DNA from: Dendrocalamus latiflorus
Lineage: Eukaryota; Streptophyta; Magnoliopsida; Poales; Poaceae
NCBI GenBank assembly: GCA_017311315.1
Contig: CM029660.1
Coordinates: 27,774,580-27,838,579 of the forward strand
DNA: 64,000 bases
Direction of reading: 5' to 3'
The notes under the pieces are model-generated. The model was not told the origin of the DNA, did no database searches, and was given only the letters and a program-made list of their open reading frames with translations. Shown here in pieces: positions 48,452 to 58,551 of the stretch. Both the position numbers and the translations under genes were made by a program. Numbering within the stretch: the stretch's first letter is position 1; every line of letters begins with the position of its first letter.

Positions 48452-48697
48452 TATCACAGACGGTTTTTGAACCGTCTGTGATTATGCGATATCACAGACG
48501 GTTTTTCATTAAAAACCGTCTGTGATTATCCGATATCACAGACGGTTTTGTACTAAAAACCGTCTGTGATTATCCGATATCACAGACGGTTTTTAGTACA
48601 AAACCGTCTGTGATATCGGATAATCACAGACGGGTTTTAATGAAAAACCGTCTGTGATATCGCATAATCACAGACGGTTCAAAAACCGTCTGTGATA
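48452..48697. repeat. 246 bp near-perfect palindrome in the left subterminal region
   Basis: The sequence from TATCACAGACGG to CCGTCTGTGATA is its own reverse complement about 48574/48575, with about 123 bp arms and only about one mismatch noticed (an extra G in CAGACGGGTTTTAATG). Inside each arm are smaller palindromes, giving a fractal hairpin structure. Confidence 0.88.
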
Positions 48698-49008
48698 CTC
48701 CTCCCCCCAGCAGAATCTATTTCTGTTTATAGCTAGCCTCAGGAAATGCTAGCCATACCCTCTGAAACAAGCAGATAATCACAGACATAAACATATACAA
48801 TTCACACATCTCATTTCATTTCAGATACATTTCACATCTCAATTCATTTCACAGACATAAAACATCCAATTGACAACGCACTTCATTTCACAAACATAAA
48901 GCATCCATTTCGCAAATCAATTCATTGAGTTGAAATAAAATATCCATTAACAAATACACAATTGTAAAAGATCTACACTGTATTTGCACTTAGAATTACA
49001 ATAAAAAA

Positions 49009-50158
49009 TCATTCTGGGCAATGGAACTCTCCATCTGATCTTACGACTTTTGACCACAAAAACCAAATGAGCTCTCCTCGAATTTTTGCAAAATCTGGCT
49101 GTGTCAATGCAGATGTAGAGATGGACGCAGCCTGTCGATAGGAATATCAACGCGCGCATATATAAAACTGACATGTATGAAATAAATGTGGGAAGATTGA
49201 CAAACCTTAGAATTAGTGATCTTGGTGGAATCGAGGAGTAGTCTCATATGGTGGCACACGTAGTATCCACACGTGTTGCCCGGCTCCTGCTGGTGGCACT
49301 GCAAAAAATATAATGTGTTAAATCAAGTGGCATTACTACTATGTGTTGTATATGATTAATTAATGTGTAGCTAGCGAATACCCGAAACTTGCGATCATGT
49401 TTCAAGGCCTTGGCCCCTGTCGTCGAGTCACGTGTTTGTTGAACGTATGTGGCGAACGACCTTCGTTATTCGAAAAAGTTAGATTAGTTATTCGGAAGGA
49501 AAGAAAGAGTACAATGTACAATGTACGTACCTATCGAGTATTCGGGCAATAGCTGTGTACTTGGATTTGTTCTTACTTAGAGAATCAAGGCATATAGCCT
49601 TGTTCCATTTTGGTATAATTACAATTAAAATCCAATGGAAATGCTCATTGTATGGCATAAGAACAAATTCCTTATCTTGGTGAGCCAGCAGTGCTTTTGT
49701 AATATAGTCCTCGACGAAGGATGCATTCTCGATGATGGTATCAATGGCGACCAAGCGTAGGTCCAGGAAACCAATTCGTGATTTCGATGATCTAGCTTCG
49801 GTCAGCATGAATCTATATATAACATAGGAAAGCAACAAATTGTGACATATATCGGTATTACGTGAACAGAGACTGTGATTGTACAGACTTACAACGTCCA
49901 GCATCGAACGAGTGAGGTGTCGAGAGCGTTGAGCGTGAAAAGTTCAAATATATCGTCAAAGGTCACCGCGAAGACACAGTCCTGAGCTTCGTGCAAGAAA
50001 TGTTCCAGCTTGAATTTGACAGTGATACCTGAGCGCCGTTCTGCCTCTAGCTTATTGGATTGTTCCATATACCAAAGGTGGAATCTTTGGCAACCAAGTC
50101 CTAGTTTTTGGAGCTCTTCCTGGACTACCAATGTATCAAGTCCTTCTTTTTCCCGCAA
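49009..50158 (-). CDS. Ulp1-type (C48) cysteine protease of CACTA, catalytic part, five exons
   Basis: Five exons join in frame with GT-AG introns: 50158-49893, 49812-49531, 49460-49382, 49298-49206, 49131-49009 (stop TGA at 49009-49011). Exon 1 has the usual upstream block (GITVKFKLEHFLHE, FDDIFELFTLNALD). Exon 2 has the catalytic His (NEHFHWILIVI) and Asp (ICLDSL). Exon 4 has the Gln and Cys region (CHQQEPGNTCGYYVC). The C-terminus GEFHCPE is also typical. Ulp1 proteases remove SUMO-like peptides; many plant CACTA and MULE elements carry one, with unknown role. The N-terminal part is not resolved: upstream of 50158 the frame meets a stop and enters a long inverted repeat, so 50158 is only the edge of what I can support. 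Confidence 0.75.
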
Positions 50159-50503
50159 AATTCAAGTCAATTTTATTTCAAAAGTGCAAAAAAAAAAGAC
50201 ATTCCAGATTCTTCGGTGAGCAGCCGACTTCTTCGGTGAGCGACTATGCATCTGCTTCTTCCCACTCCTTCTCTTCATTTCTGGTCTCCGGATCACGTAC
50301 GCCAGTAGCGATGATTCATCTAACTGAATCATCGCTACTGGCGTACGTGATCCAGAGATCAGAGATGAAGAGAAGGAGTGGGAAGAAGCAGATGGATAGT
50401 CGCTCACCGAAGAAGTCGGCTATATCGGCTGCTCACCGAAGAATCTGGGAATTTGTTTTTTTTTTGAACTTCTGTACTAAAATTTCCTTGAATTTTGTAA
50501 TAC
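50154..50503. repeat. long inverted repeat A (hairpin, arms ~165-179 bp)
   Basis: The arms meet at a 6 base loop (50319-50324). The inner ~115 bp are nearly identical (for example GATCACGTACGCCAGTAGCG and its complement). The outer ~50 bp (CAAAATTCAAG...) are more diverged. The right arm has about 9 extra bases near 50430. The left arm starts at the first recognisable protease exon. Confidence 0.88.
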
Positions 50504-50617
50504 TATTACTACAAGGTCTCTAAACAAAGTGCCTATCCTAGCACCTACTTTAGTTGCTAAAACTATAAACCAAATAGCAAAGTCCCTAAACAAAGGTCTA
50601 TGAAACAAATGACACAA

Positions 50618-51056
50618 ACTAGTGTATCCGGTTCATTGAACGGGAACACTATAGTATTTCACTTGCTTCATTTGCTGTTTTTTGTCTAGATACATGGAGC
50701 ATTTGGGTGGAAAGATCAACTGTTTCGTCAGGCGCATGACTGCCAATTCGAAGCATAGCATAGCATCCGAGGCACATCCGAGGCCTGCTGCTGTGTCTTG
50801 AGGAATGCCAAGAGCTGGTATTCAGATGGGTCATGAGAATAAGATTCATAATTTATAGTTTGAGGAATGCCACATTTGAAGACCAGCTCTTGGCATTCTT
50901 CAAGACACAGCTGCAGGCCTTGGATGTGCCTCAGATGCTACGCTATGCTTCAAATTGGCAGTCATGAGCCTGACGACACAATGTATTTCTTTCCACCCAA
51001 ATGGTCAATGTATCTTTTGCAATAATCGCAAGATTTCTTTATCCGGATACACTAGA
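50618..51056. repeat. long inverted repeat B (arms ~135-200 bp, ~50 bp spacer)
   Basis: The left arm (from CTAGTGTATCCGG through CATTTGGGTGGAAAG and GCCAAGAGCTGGT to about 50824) is complemented by 50876-51056. Identity is lower than in repeat A and there are small indels. The spacer has a further copy of TTGAGGAATGCCA. No coding function recognised. Confidence 0.85.
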
Positions 51057-51269
51057 ATGTGTTACTTGCTTCATGCCCTTTGATCATATACTCTTCCTTG
51101 ATTGGTTAATTTGTGCTCTCAAATTGTAGGGTTGCACATGATAAGATGAGGAAGCAAGAAAAGTGATACATGATGCTCAATGTTAGGAAGAGATCAGGAG
51201 AGGAGTAGAGGGAAGGGGGAGAAGGGAGGAGAGGAGTAGAGGGAAGGGGGACCCAAATGATTTCAAACT

Positions 51270-51330
51270 ATATACTATGTACTATATAGTATATACTATA
51301 TACTATATACTATATACTAACACAACAAGC
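51270..51330. repeat. TATACTA simple repeat
   Basis: Several ACTATATACT units in a row, low complexity. Confidence 0.7.
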
Positions 51331-51560
51331 AATGTAATATGTACCAATGTAAACTAAGTAACTGCAGTAAACAATGTACCAATGTAGTATGTACCAAATA
51401 GCAAACTAATTAAGCTACTGCAGTAAACAATGTAACAATGTAATATGTACCAAATAGCAAACTAATTAAGCTACTGCAGTAAACAATGTAACAATGTAAT
51501 ATGTACCAAATAGCAAACTAATTAAGCTACTGCAGTAAACAATGTACCAATGTAATATGT
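51330..51560. repeat. 56 bp tandem repeat
   Basis: Units starting ACTGCAGTAAACAATGTA occur at 51361, 51417, 51473 and 51529, exactly 56 bases apart, with very few substitutions, so the array is recent. Confidence 0.88.
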
Positions 51561-51563
51561 ACC

Positions 51564-51780
51564 AAGCATCAAGCATCAACCCTAAACACTAACAGTAAGC
51601 ATGAAGCATCAACCCTAAATATGTACTAAGCAACTAACCATAACAGTATGAAGCATCAAGCATCAACCCTAAACACTAACAGTAAGCATGAAGCATCAAC
51701 CCTAAATATGTACTAAGCAACTAACCATAACAGTATGAAGCATCAAGCATCAACCCTAAACACTAACAGTAAGCATGAAG
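51564..51780. repeat. 87 bp tandem repeat
   Basis: AGTAAGCATGAAGC recurs at about 51594, 51681 and 51768, spaced 87 bases. Each unit contains nested GCATCAACCCTAAA copies. Confidence 0.85.
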
Positions 51781-52168
51781 CTCGGGGAGGGATTTGATGA
51801 CCTTACGGTTTTGGTGACCTTAGGGACGCAGGAGGAGGAGGCGGCGGCGACGGAGGAGGAGGAGGAGGAGGCGGCGACGACGACGGAGGAGCAGGAGGCG
51901 GCGACAACGACGGAGGAGGAGGAGGCGACGGGCTCGGGGAGGCGACGGAGGAGAAGGAGGCGGCGACGCAGGAGGAGGCGGCGGCGACGAAGGAGGAGGA
52001 GGCGACGGGCTCGGGGAGGCGGCGACGGAGGAGGAGGAGGCTGCGGCGACGTCTTCGTCCGGGGAGGCGGCCGGCGAGGGCTAGGGGAGGCAGCCGGCGA
52101 GGGCTCGGGGAGGCGGCGGCGACGACGGGCTCGGGATTTAGATCTAATCGAATAACTGCAGCGCACAC
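51780..52168 (-). repeat. GGA/GGC triplet-rich block, possible first exon of the protease gene
   Basis: The plus strand is almost only GGAGGA, GCGGCG and GACG triplets. Read on the minus strand, a frame from an ATG at 52168 (MCAAVIRLDLNPEP...) gives Pro/Ser/Arg-rich low-complexity sequence. Its position downstream of the palindromes at 52204-52326 and upstream of the protease would suit a 5' exon, but nothing proves coding. I list it as low-complexity sequence. Confidence 0.45.
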
Positions 52169-52203
52169 GGAAAACCCTAGCGAGAGGGTATATGTAGGAA
52201 GAT

Positions 52204-52326
52204 TATCACAGACGGTTCTAAACTTAAAACCGTCTGTGATAACATATCACAGACGGTTTTGAGTTAAAAACCGTCTGTGATAGTTTACTATCACAGACGG
52301 TTCTAAGTTTAGAACCGTCTGTGATA
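52204..52326. promoter_or_regulatory. internal cluster of three CAGACGG palindromes (upstream of protease unit)
   Basis: Three hairpins of the type TATCACAGACGGTTCTAAA...CCGTCTGTGATA lie in the middle of the element, 40 bases upstream (minus strand) of the possible first exon at 52168. They match the terminal motifs closely. Confidence 0.6.
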
Positions 52327-52483
52327 AGCCTTTGCCGGCTGTTGCAATTAAGACAACACCAACAACTACACAGCTGCATTCATATCAACTACCAAACAGC
52401 TGCATTCATATACAACACCAACCAGCTGCATTCACACAGTGTATTTCTTGATACATTTTGTCATTCTCAAATACATCACACAT

Positions 52484-52806
52484 ATACATTTTCACATATA
52501 CATCTCAAAATTGACTACATCACACATTTTCACATATACATCTCAAAATTGACTACATCACACATTTTCACATATACATCTCAAAATTGACTACATCACA
52601 CATTTTCACATATACATCTCAAAATTGACTACATCACACATTTTCACATATACATCTCAAAATTGACTACATCACACATTTTCACATATACATCTCAAAA
52701 TTGACTACATCACATATTTTCACATATACATCTCAAAATTGACTACATCACACATTTCACATATACATCTCAAAATTGACTACATCACACATTTTCACAT
52801 ATACAT
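52484..52806. repeat. 38 bp tandem repeat, about 8 copies
   Basis: Unit GACTACATCACACATTTTCA plus CATATACATCTCAAAATT, exactly 38 bases apart at 52513 and 52551 and onward, with few changes. It lies just downstream of the transposase stop. It has no unique spacers, so it is a minisatellite and not CRISPR. Confidence 0.9.
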
Positions 52807-52808
52807 TC

Positions 52809-54850
52809 TTATTGTACTTGCTTATTTCCTTTAAAAATTAGCCTTTCATCATGATCAATGCGTACGTAACTAGTTTCGTCACGTTGTTCATCGTCGACCC
52901 TTATGCCATTTCCAAAAGGAGGTAACTCGTCAAATTGATTGTATTCCTCCTCGTCCACTACATTCTCCACTCCGACAATTCTCCTTTTTCCATGAAGAAC
53001 TACATGGCGTTTCTTATTTGTCGGGTCGGTTACATAGAAAACTTGAACAACTTGATTGACGAGTACGAATGGTTCATCTTTGTACCCGACACGTTGGAGG
53101 TCCACGGTCGTGACACCGTACTTGTCAACCTTCACATGTGGGAGATGCACCCAACGGCAGCGAAATAAGGGGATCTTGAAAACCACATAGTCGAGCTCCC
53201 AAATCTCTTCTATGAAGCCATAGTACGAGTTTCTCGACCCATCGGTACTGAATGCATCTATGCGGACACCGCTGTTCTGGTTAGTGCTCTTGACATCCTG
53301 AGACTGCGTATAGAATGTGTACCCATTTATGTCATATCCTTGCCATGTCACAACTGTAAATGTCGGCCCTTTTGCCAACCATGTCAGCGTCTCACTCGGC
53401 GAGCTCCTAGCGATTTGCTCCTTCAACCATTGGTTGAACCGACGGTTGTGTTGCCTCATGATCCAAACATCCACACACTCTCGGTACCATCTAAACAGTG
53501 AGTACAAGCTTTGGCACCTTTTATACTATGGCCCGATAGGTTACCAAGGGCAGGATAATCATTTATGGTGCAGAACAATAAGGAGCGCAGAGTGAAGTTC
53601 TCTCGTTTGTATGCATCCCATACCTGTACCCCTTCGTTCTACAGTACTTTTAGATCTTCCACCAATGGTGCTAGGAACACATCGATATCATTCCCAGGTT
53701 GTTTTGGCCCTTGGATAAGTATCGACAGCAAAATGTACTTTCGCTTCATACACAACCAAGGAGGAAGGTTATAGATGCAGAGAGTCACGGGCCATGTGCT
53801 ATGTCGGCTGCTCATGCTACTGAATGGATTCATTCCATCTGTACTCAGTCCAAACCTTATATTCCTTGGTTCTGCACCGAACTCTGCAAAACTCCTATCG
53901 ATGTTTCTCCACTGTGCGGAATCAGCAAGGTGTCTTAGCATTCCATCCTTCTTGCGCTCCTCCGAGTGCCAACGCAGCAGTTTTGCCTCCTTTGGATTTG
54001 CATAAAACCTTTTCAAACGGGGAATTATAGGAAAATACCATGCCACCTTAGCAGGAGGTCCTTTCTTCGCCTCTGTTCCCTCGCCATCATCTGATTGATT
54101 GTTACGTTTGTATCGGGATGTGTTGCACACCGGACATACATGCATGTTTGCATACTCTTTACGGTAGAGGATACAGTCATTCGGGCATGCATGTATTCTT
54201 TCTACTTCCATTCCCAACGGACAAAGAACCTTCTTGGGTTTATACGTGGTTTTAGGCAACTCATTTCCCTCCGGAAGCATGTCCGCTAAAAGACCTAGCA
54301 GCCCCGTGAAACTCTTGTCGGACCAACCGTTGCTTGCCTTCAATTTCAACAATTCAAGCACGCCCGACAACCTCGTGTACTTGCAGCCCGTGTACAAAGG
54401 TTTCTCTGAGTCCTCCATCAAGCCACGGAATTTAACATACTCTCTCTCATCATAGTTCTCTTCTACATCGCGAAGCATCTGATCCAGATTATCATCGTGC
54501 AACCTATCCGAATCCGAGCCACAATCGACATCAGCCGGCGGCATGTCATTCACTTCACCTGCGATGTCATCCGGGGGCATATCATTCACTTCACCGGCGA
54601 TGTCATCCGGCGGCATGTGATCATTCACTTCGCCATGACTGGTCCAACACGTATAATCCTTTTTGAAACCCCTCCGAATCAAGTGCGCTTCAATTTGCCC
54701 TCGGTTCTTAAACATCTTCAAATTCTCGCAGTCAGTGCATGGACAGCACATATATTCCACCCCCTTATTCAACATATCCTCCTCGGCGGCTCTTATAAAA
54801 GCATAAACACCATTAATGTACTCTTCACTCACACGGCTCGCGGCATACAT
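52809..54850 (-). pseudogene. CACTA transposase (TNP2/TnpD type), broken by nonsense mutation and deletion
   Basis: From 54850 leftwards: transposase-associated domain (residues about 1-75; CPCTDCENLKMF, HLIRRGFKKDY), acidic linker with DMPPDDIAGEVN repeats, then the TNP2 domain (FGLSTDGMNPFSSMSSRHS, YNLPPWLCMKRKY, GPKQPGNDIDVFLAPLVEDL). A TAG at about 53640 sits where TNP2 proteins have Trp. The same frame continues (TINDYPALGNLSGHSIKGAK, ACTHC) to about 53490, then jumps to a C-terminal frame 53507-52809 carrying a DUF4216-type region (WLAKGPTFTVVTWQGYDING, then VKVDKYGVTTVDLQR). The rest of TNP2 and the region between are missing. The enzyme must be inactive. Normally it binds the terminal motifs and cuts the element out. 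Confidence 0.88.
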
Positions 54851-55292
54851 CCAACTTCGGTCCTACGTTACGTACATATATAACAACTTAGTATTAAAAT
54901 CTAGAATAACTAATTATAACTACATATATACCGGCCACATTTATTATATTGAGACTTAATTTCCTAGCTCAATTCATATTACAAACACAATAGCTATTAT
55001 ATAACCAACAATTTTGCAAATTAATTAACCATCTTCAATAACCACTCATGGATTACTTACACCTAAATTGTAATGCAATTAAAAATAAATAAATTTCATT
55101 ACTAACCATATCTACAGCAACCAGGAAAGTCTGAATCTTAATTCAAAGCTCAATCTCTGCCTCTTCCCACCAAATTAACTGGCCTGAAATCGCTCTAGCT
55201 TCCTCCCGAGTGAAAAAGTGCGCAGCAGTGGCTAGATCTGGATCGAAATGAAGACGATGCGGTCTGAGCAGCGCAATAAATGCCTTAGTCAT

Positions 55293-55376
55293 TATCACAG
55301 ACGGTTTTTAACTAAAAACCGTCTGTGATAATAAATTATCACAGACGCTTTTTTTATAAAAAACCGTCTGTGATAA
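55293..55376. promoter_or_regulatory. CAGACGG palindromes between divergent transposase and accessory ORF
   Basis: Two hairpins (TATCACAGACGGTTTTTAAC... and TATCACAGACGCTTTTTTTA...) lie in the 738 bp between the transposase start (54850, minus) and the accessory ORF start (55589, plus). In En/Spm, TnpA binds such motifs and represses the promoter. A similar feedback role here is inference. Confidence 0.6.
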
Positions 55377-55588
55377 GCTTCATACCAGAACGCTTCGCGC
55401 GTGTTTCGATGCCAGAACGCTTCGTGTTTCGATCGTCTAATTAACGTCTCTCGATCATTATACGAAGCGTCTATATCATTCATGTTTGGGTATACAAACC
55501 GTTTGTGCTAAAGGTTAAATATGCGCTCCTAATCCAGGTCTCTAGCTAGCTTCTACGTACGTACAATACAATATACAATTAATACAAC

Positions 55589-56143
55589 ATGGCTTCTACT
55601 ACTGTTCTTGTGATCATCTCCTTCCTCTCATCTGTTCATCACGAATTGTTCGGCCGGAACCTTACACAGGCGGCCAGCAATTTGCATCTGGAGCAGCTTC
55701 TCCGCACCCGCCCTGCTCTCCTTCCCCGACTTTCTTGCATCTGTCAGCTTGACCTGATCCTCCGCCGTCGACGGAGGCGTCTCGCTGCCGCTCAAGAAAG
55801 GGAAACAGCCCTCACCCTGGTTCTTCTCCACAATGTGCGCAATGCGGAAGAAGCTCTACACGCATTGCAGAGACTGATGGATAGCCTTGCCGATCAAGCA
55901 GAAACGGCAGATTCTGAGGAATCTTTTCATGCTATCCTGTACGACATTATGGATGCTGCTGATCATTTGCCCAGGCTGCACGAGGAAGTGCTGAGGACAA
56001 GGGCAATCTTAACGGCGTTCGAGAATTTAGCGGCTGATCCTCCAAGTCCCCAAGTTGAAGAAGAAGCTTACGAAGCCCAAAAGAATACAATCTGGGAAAC
56101 TCTTTACCTGTGCGACTTTTGTAATAAATTTGCCTCTAATTGA
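55589..56143 (+). CDS. uncharacterised 184-residue accessory ORF of CACTA
   Basis: Open from ATG 55589 to TGA 56143, on the strand opposite to the transposase and pointing to the right terminus. Features seen: short hydrophobic start (residues 4-15, TVLVIISFLSS), an Arg-rich patch (about 57-64, LILRRRRRRLAAA), likely all-helical middle (EEALHALQRLMDSLADQ), acidic C-terminal part (PQVEEEAYEAQK). No known domain recognised. A diverged copy with a frameshift is present in the deleted derivative at 43069-43568, where the N-terminal third is very similar. The basic patch could be a nuclear signal or DNA-binding surface; a TnpA-like role is speculation. Confidence 0.65.
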   Translation: MASTTVLVIISFLSSVHHELFGRNLTQAASNLHLEQLLRTRPALLPRLSCICQLDLILRRRRRRLAAAQERETALTLVLLHNVRNAEEALHALQRLMDSLADQAETADSEESFHAILYDIMDAADHLPRLHEEVLRTRAILTAFENLAADPPSPQVEEEAYEAQKNTIWETLYLCDFCNKFASN

Positions 56144-56259
56144 AATTAATAAATTTGCCTTTAATTTGTGACCTCTTGTCTCAATAGTTCTGTAGTTAAG
56201 TTATTAGAAGCAATGTGTACTTATATATTAACCTCTGATCTAGAATATGACAGACAAAG

Positions 56260-56580
56260 GGACATCACAACCGGTTCTTGTGAAAAACCGTCTGTGAAAA
56301 TTCCCAGACGGTTCTTAACAACAACCGGCTGTGATAGTCGACACAACACAGACGGTTTTTAATAAAAAAACCGTCTGTGATAATCCCAGATTATCACAGA
56401 CGGTTTTTAATAAAAACCGTCTGTGATATTCCAGTATCACAGACGGTTCAGCAGTAAGAACCGTCTGTGATACTCCTTTTTCCCGCCACAAATACCACAG
56501 ACGGCCTTCAAATTAAAACCGTCTGTAATAGTTTACATTACAGACGGTTTCACAAAACCGTCTGTGATTTGTCGTCTACT
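56260..56580. repeat. right subterminal CAGACGG array
   Basis: Five to six inverted pairs of CACAGACGGTT / AACCGTCTGTGA lead to the terminus at 56601. Less symmetrical than the left array. Confidence 0.85.
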
Positions 56581-56601
56581 ATTAGCCTTTCTGTAGTAGT
56601 G

Positions 56602-56604
56602 AGG
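56602..56604. repeat. target-site duplication AGG (right)
   Basis: Match to 48353-48355. Confidence 0.8.
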
Positions 56605-56866
56605 GCTAGTTGAACGTACGGTTTAGGTGTTGAACGGGATAGAATTCATTGATGAAAGTTGTGATGAACTTGCAGAGGAGTCTTGGTCGACGGCAAACGG
56701 TGGTGAGATGACTTCGCGGATCCATCTGATTGATCGGAGACTTCGCGGATCCGTCCGATTGATCGGTGTCGTGACGGCTCATCGGCTAAGACTCTAGTCT
56801 CTCTCTCTCTTCGCTTCTTTCTCTCGTTTTCCCCTCCCGAGCGAAAAATACATGTTTTGTCAGCAA
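56605..56866. other. unassigned spacer
   Basis: Contains a direct repeat (GACTTCGCGGATCCATCTGATTGATCGG and a near copy about 37 bases on, 56709 and 56745) and a CT-rich run. No domain or transposon end recognised. Confidence 0.4.
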
Positions 56867-58192
56867 TGTTAGGATACAGATAGATTATACTAGCGCAGAA
56901 TAAATTTTCTACCATGTAAAATAGAAAGTCATATAAGTAAAAGATCATATATCGTTACCACTAGACGCGCAGTACAACGAAAGTAGAGTTGGAGGAGTTG
57001 ATTCAATGAAGAGGACGTCGGTGTAGTAGTACTAGTCAATCATCCTCCAGCCAACCGTCTCGATCAACGCCGCAGTCGCAGCAACGCCTGTACCGAGGTC
57101 CACATGTCCAGAGATGAAATACCGTGTGTCGACGTGCTAGCACTAACGTGCATGACAGGGGTTATGAGAGGTGGCGGCTAGGGTTTTAACGCATATGTTT
57201 CAGAATGCCTCCCCCAATCCCCACACCTCTCCTTATATAACCTCCAATTGGATTCTTATCTAATACGAGTAGAGACCATATCCCACTCGGAGACCATCAT
57301 TCGAACCCTTATCGTTTCAGCCCATTAAATGTGTGACCCTATAGGTTCATGTATATTTGGCCATGGGCGGAAAAACTCCTTTCCAGTCGATAAGTTAGTA
57401 GTAGTCTCTAACAGAACATAACGACTCCCAAACATATATATAAAGATCATATCGGACGATCCCTTTGCCTCATGATACCAGATCGAACTCAAGGCGAGAA
57501 GCGTGCCATCCCATGATAACTCGATCCTTCACTCGAACCTGTAGTGGATTATTCAGTTATGATTGACTCCTTAACCACATTCGGCATGGCCATGGACTTA
57601 CTTAATCCAATCACATTGAGAGGCCCATAGATATCTCTCCTGTTATATAGGAGGGGCAAATTTTATCTTGATCGATCATATTCCTTCGCATGTTTCATAG
57701 TAAACCCGAAGCCTACCTTTATGCCCACCCAGTCACATAGTAGTATTTGGTAATCTTTAAGTGAACTATTACATATGTAAGAAACAATAGCGATCTCAAG
57801 TCTAAGGATCCTACTACACTATGTAGGAGACCAACTAATGACACTTAAGAATATAATAATTCCGTAGTGTCTCATGATGTGTCAATCCAATATCATGTTT
57901 TCTAACATGTGTCTATACTATTGATTTGATATCCCATATACATGATCCGTGAAACATGATCATCAATCAATACATGTACTAATCTGTAAATCATAATTAT
58001 CCCACATAATGATATAAGATTAAAGATAATTTAGAATAATATCAAAATATGAATAAAGAGTTTCACGAATAAGTCACATACTTGTTAATCAATATGGAAG
58101 ACATTTATTCAAGTGACAAAATAACATATTATTTAAAAGATTATATATAGAAGTAATATAATCATCTCTATAATTGTTTTTAGGGTATATCA
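56867..58192 (-). mobile_element. copia (Tork-like) LTR, probably solo
   Basis: On the minus strand it starts TGATATACCCTA at 58192 and ends TATCCTAACA at 56867. It is collinear with the LTR at 26752-28260 and more complete at its 3' end. A candidate TATA box (minus: GGTTATATAAGGAG, near 57235) precedes AACCCTAGCCGCCACCTCT. No primer site or internal region follows, and no duplication was found. Confidence 0.7.
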
Positions 58193-58509
58193 CTAACAAG
58201 CAGGACTTATTTGCTTGTGAACCGCGCATCAAACTCACGACCTTCCTTTGCGTGGACATACGGCTGGACCGTCCGGGTGTACATGTGAACGTTTCGCTCT
58301 CTCTGTTTATTGTCAAGGATTCAGATTTTTCTCACGATTCATGCGTACTCATCGTGCCGTGTACGTATATTCATTTGTCGTCACTCGTGTTCTCTTCTGG
58401 TCATACTTCACAACCCCTTGTTCCTCTTCAACATGTACTAGCGATCGTTGAATGAAACGGCACGAAAAGTTTCCAGCTTTACAGCTCGAAAGGTAAAGTG
58501 AGGAGAGGG

Positions 58510-58551
<42 letters not shown>

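Larger units (their letters stand above)
48356..56601 (-). mobile_element. complete CACTA (En/Spm-type) transposon, 8246 bp
   Basis: Terminal inverted repeats CACTACTACAGAAA (48356) and TTTCTGTAGTAGTG (ending 56601), with a 3 bp duplication AGG, define a full element. Dense CAGACGGTT/AACCGTCTGTG palindromes fill both subterminal regions. Two genes are on the minus strand (transposase remnant, then a Ulp1-type protease) and one ORF is on the plus strand near the right end. The transposase is broken, so the element cannot move on its own but could be mobilised in trans. Confidence 0.93.

Noticed and set aside
51775..52155. Glu/Ala/Arg-rich plus-strand frame
   Set aside because: Product of GGA/GGC triplet repeats, without any complex sequence.
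52484..52806. Regularly spaced 38 bp repeats resembling a CRISPR array
   Set aside because: Units are contiguous with no unique spacers, and the context is a plant transposon; it is a minisatellite.
56867..58192. A 5 bp target duplication around the copia LTR
   Set aside because: Flanks AGCAA and CTAAC do not match, so I call the LTR without claiming an intact insertion.
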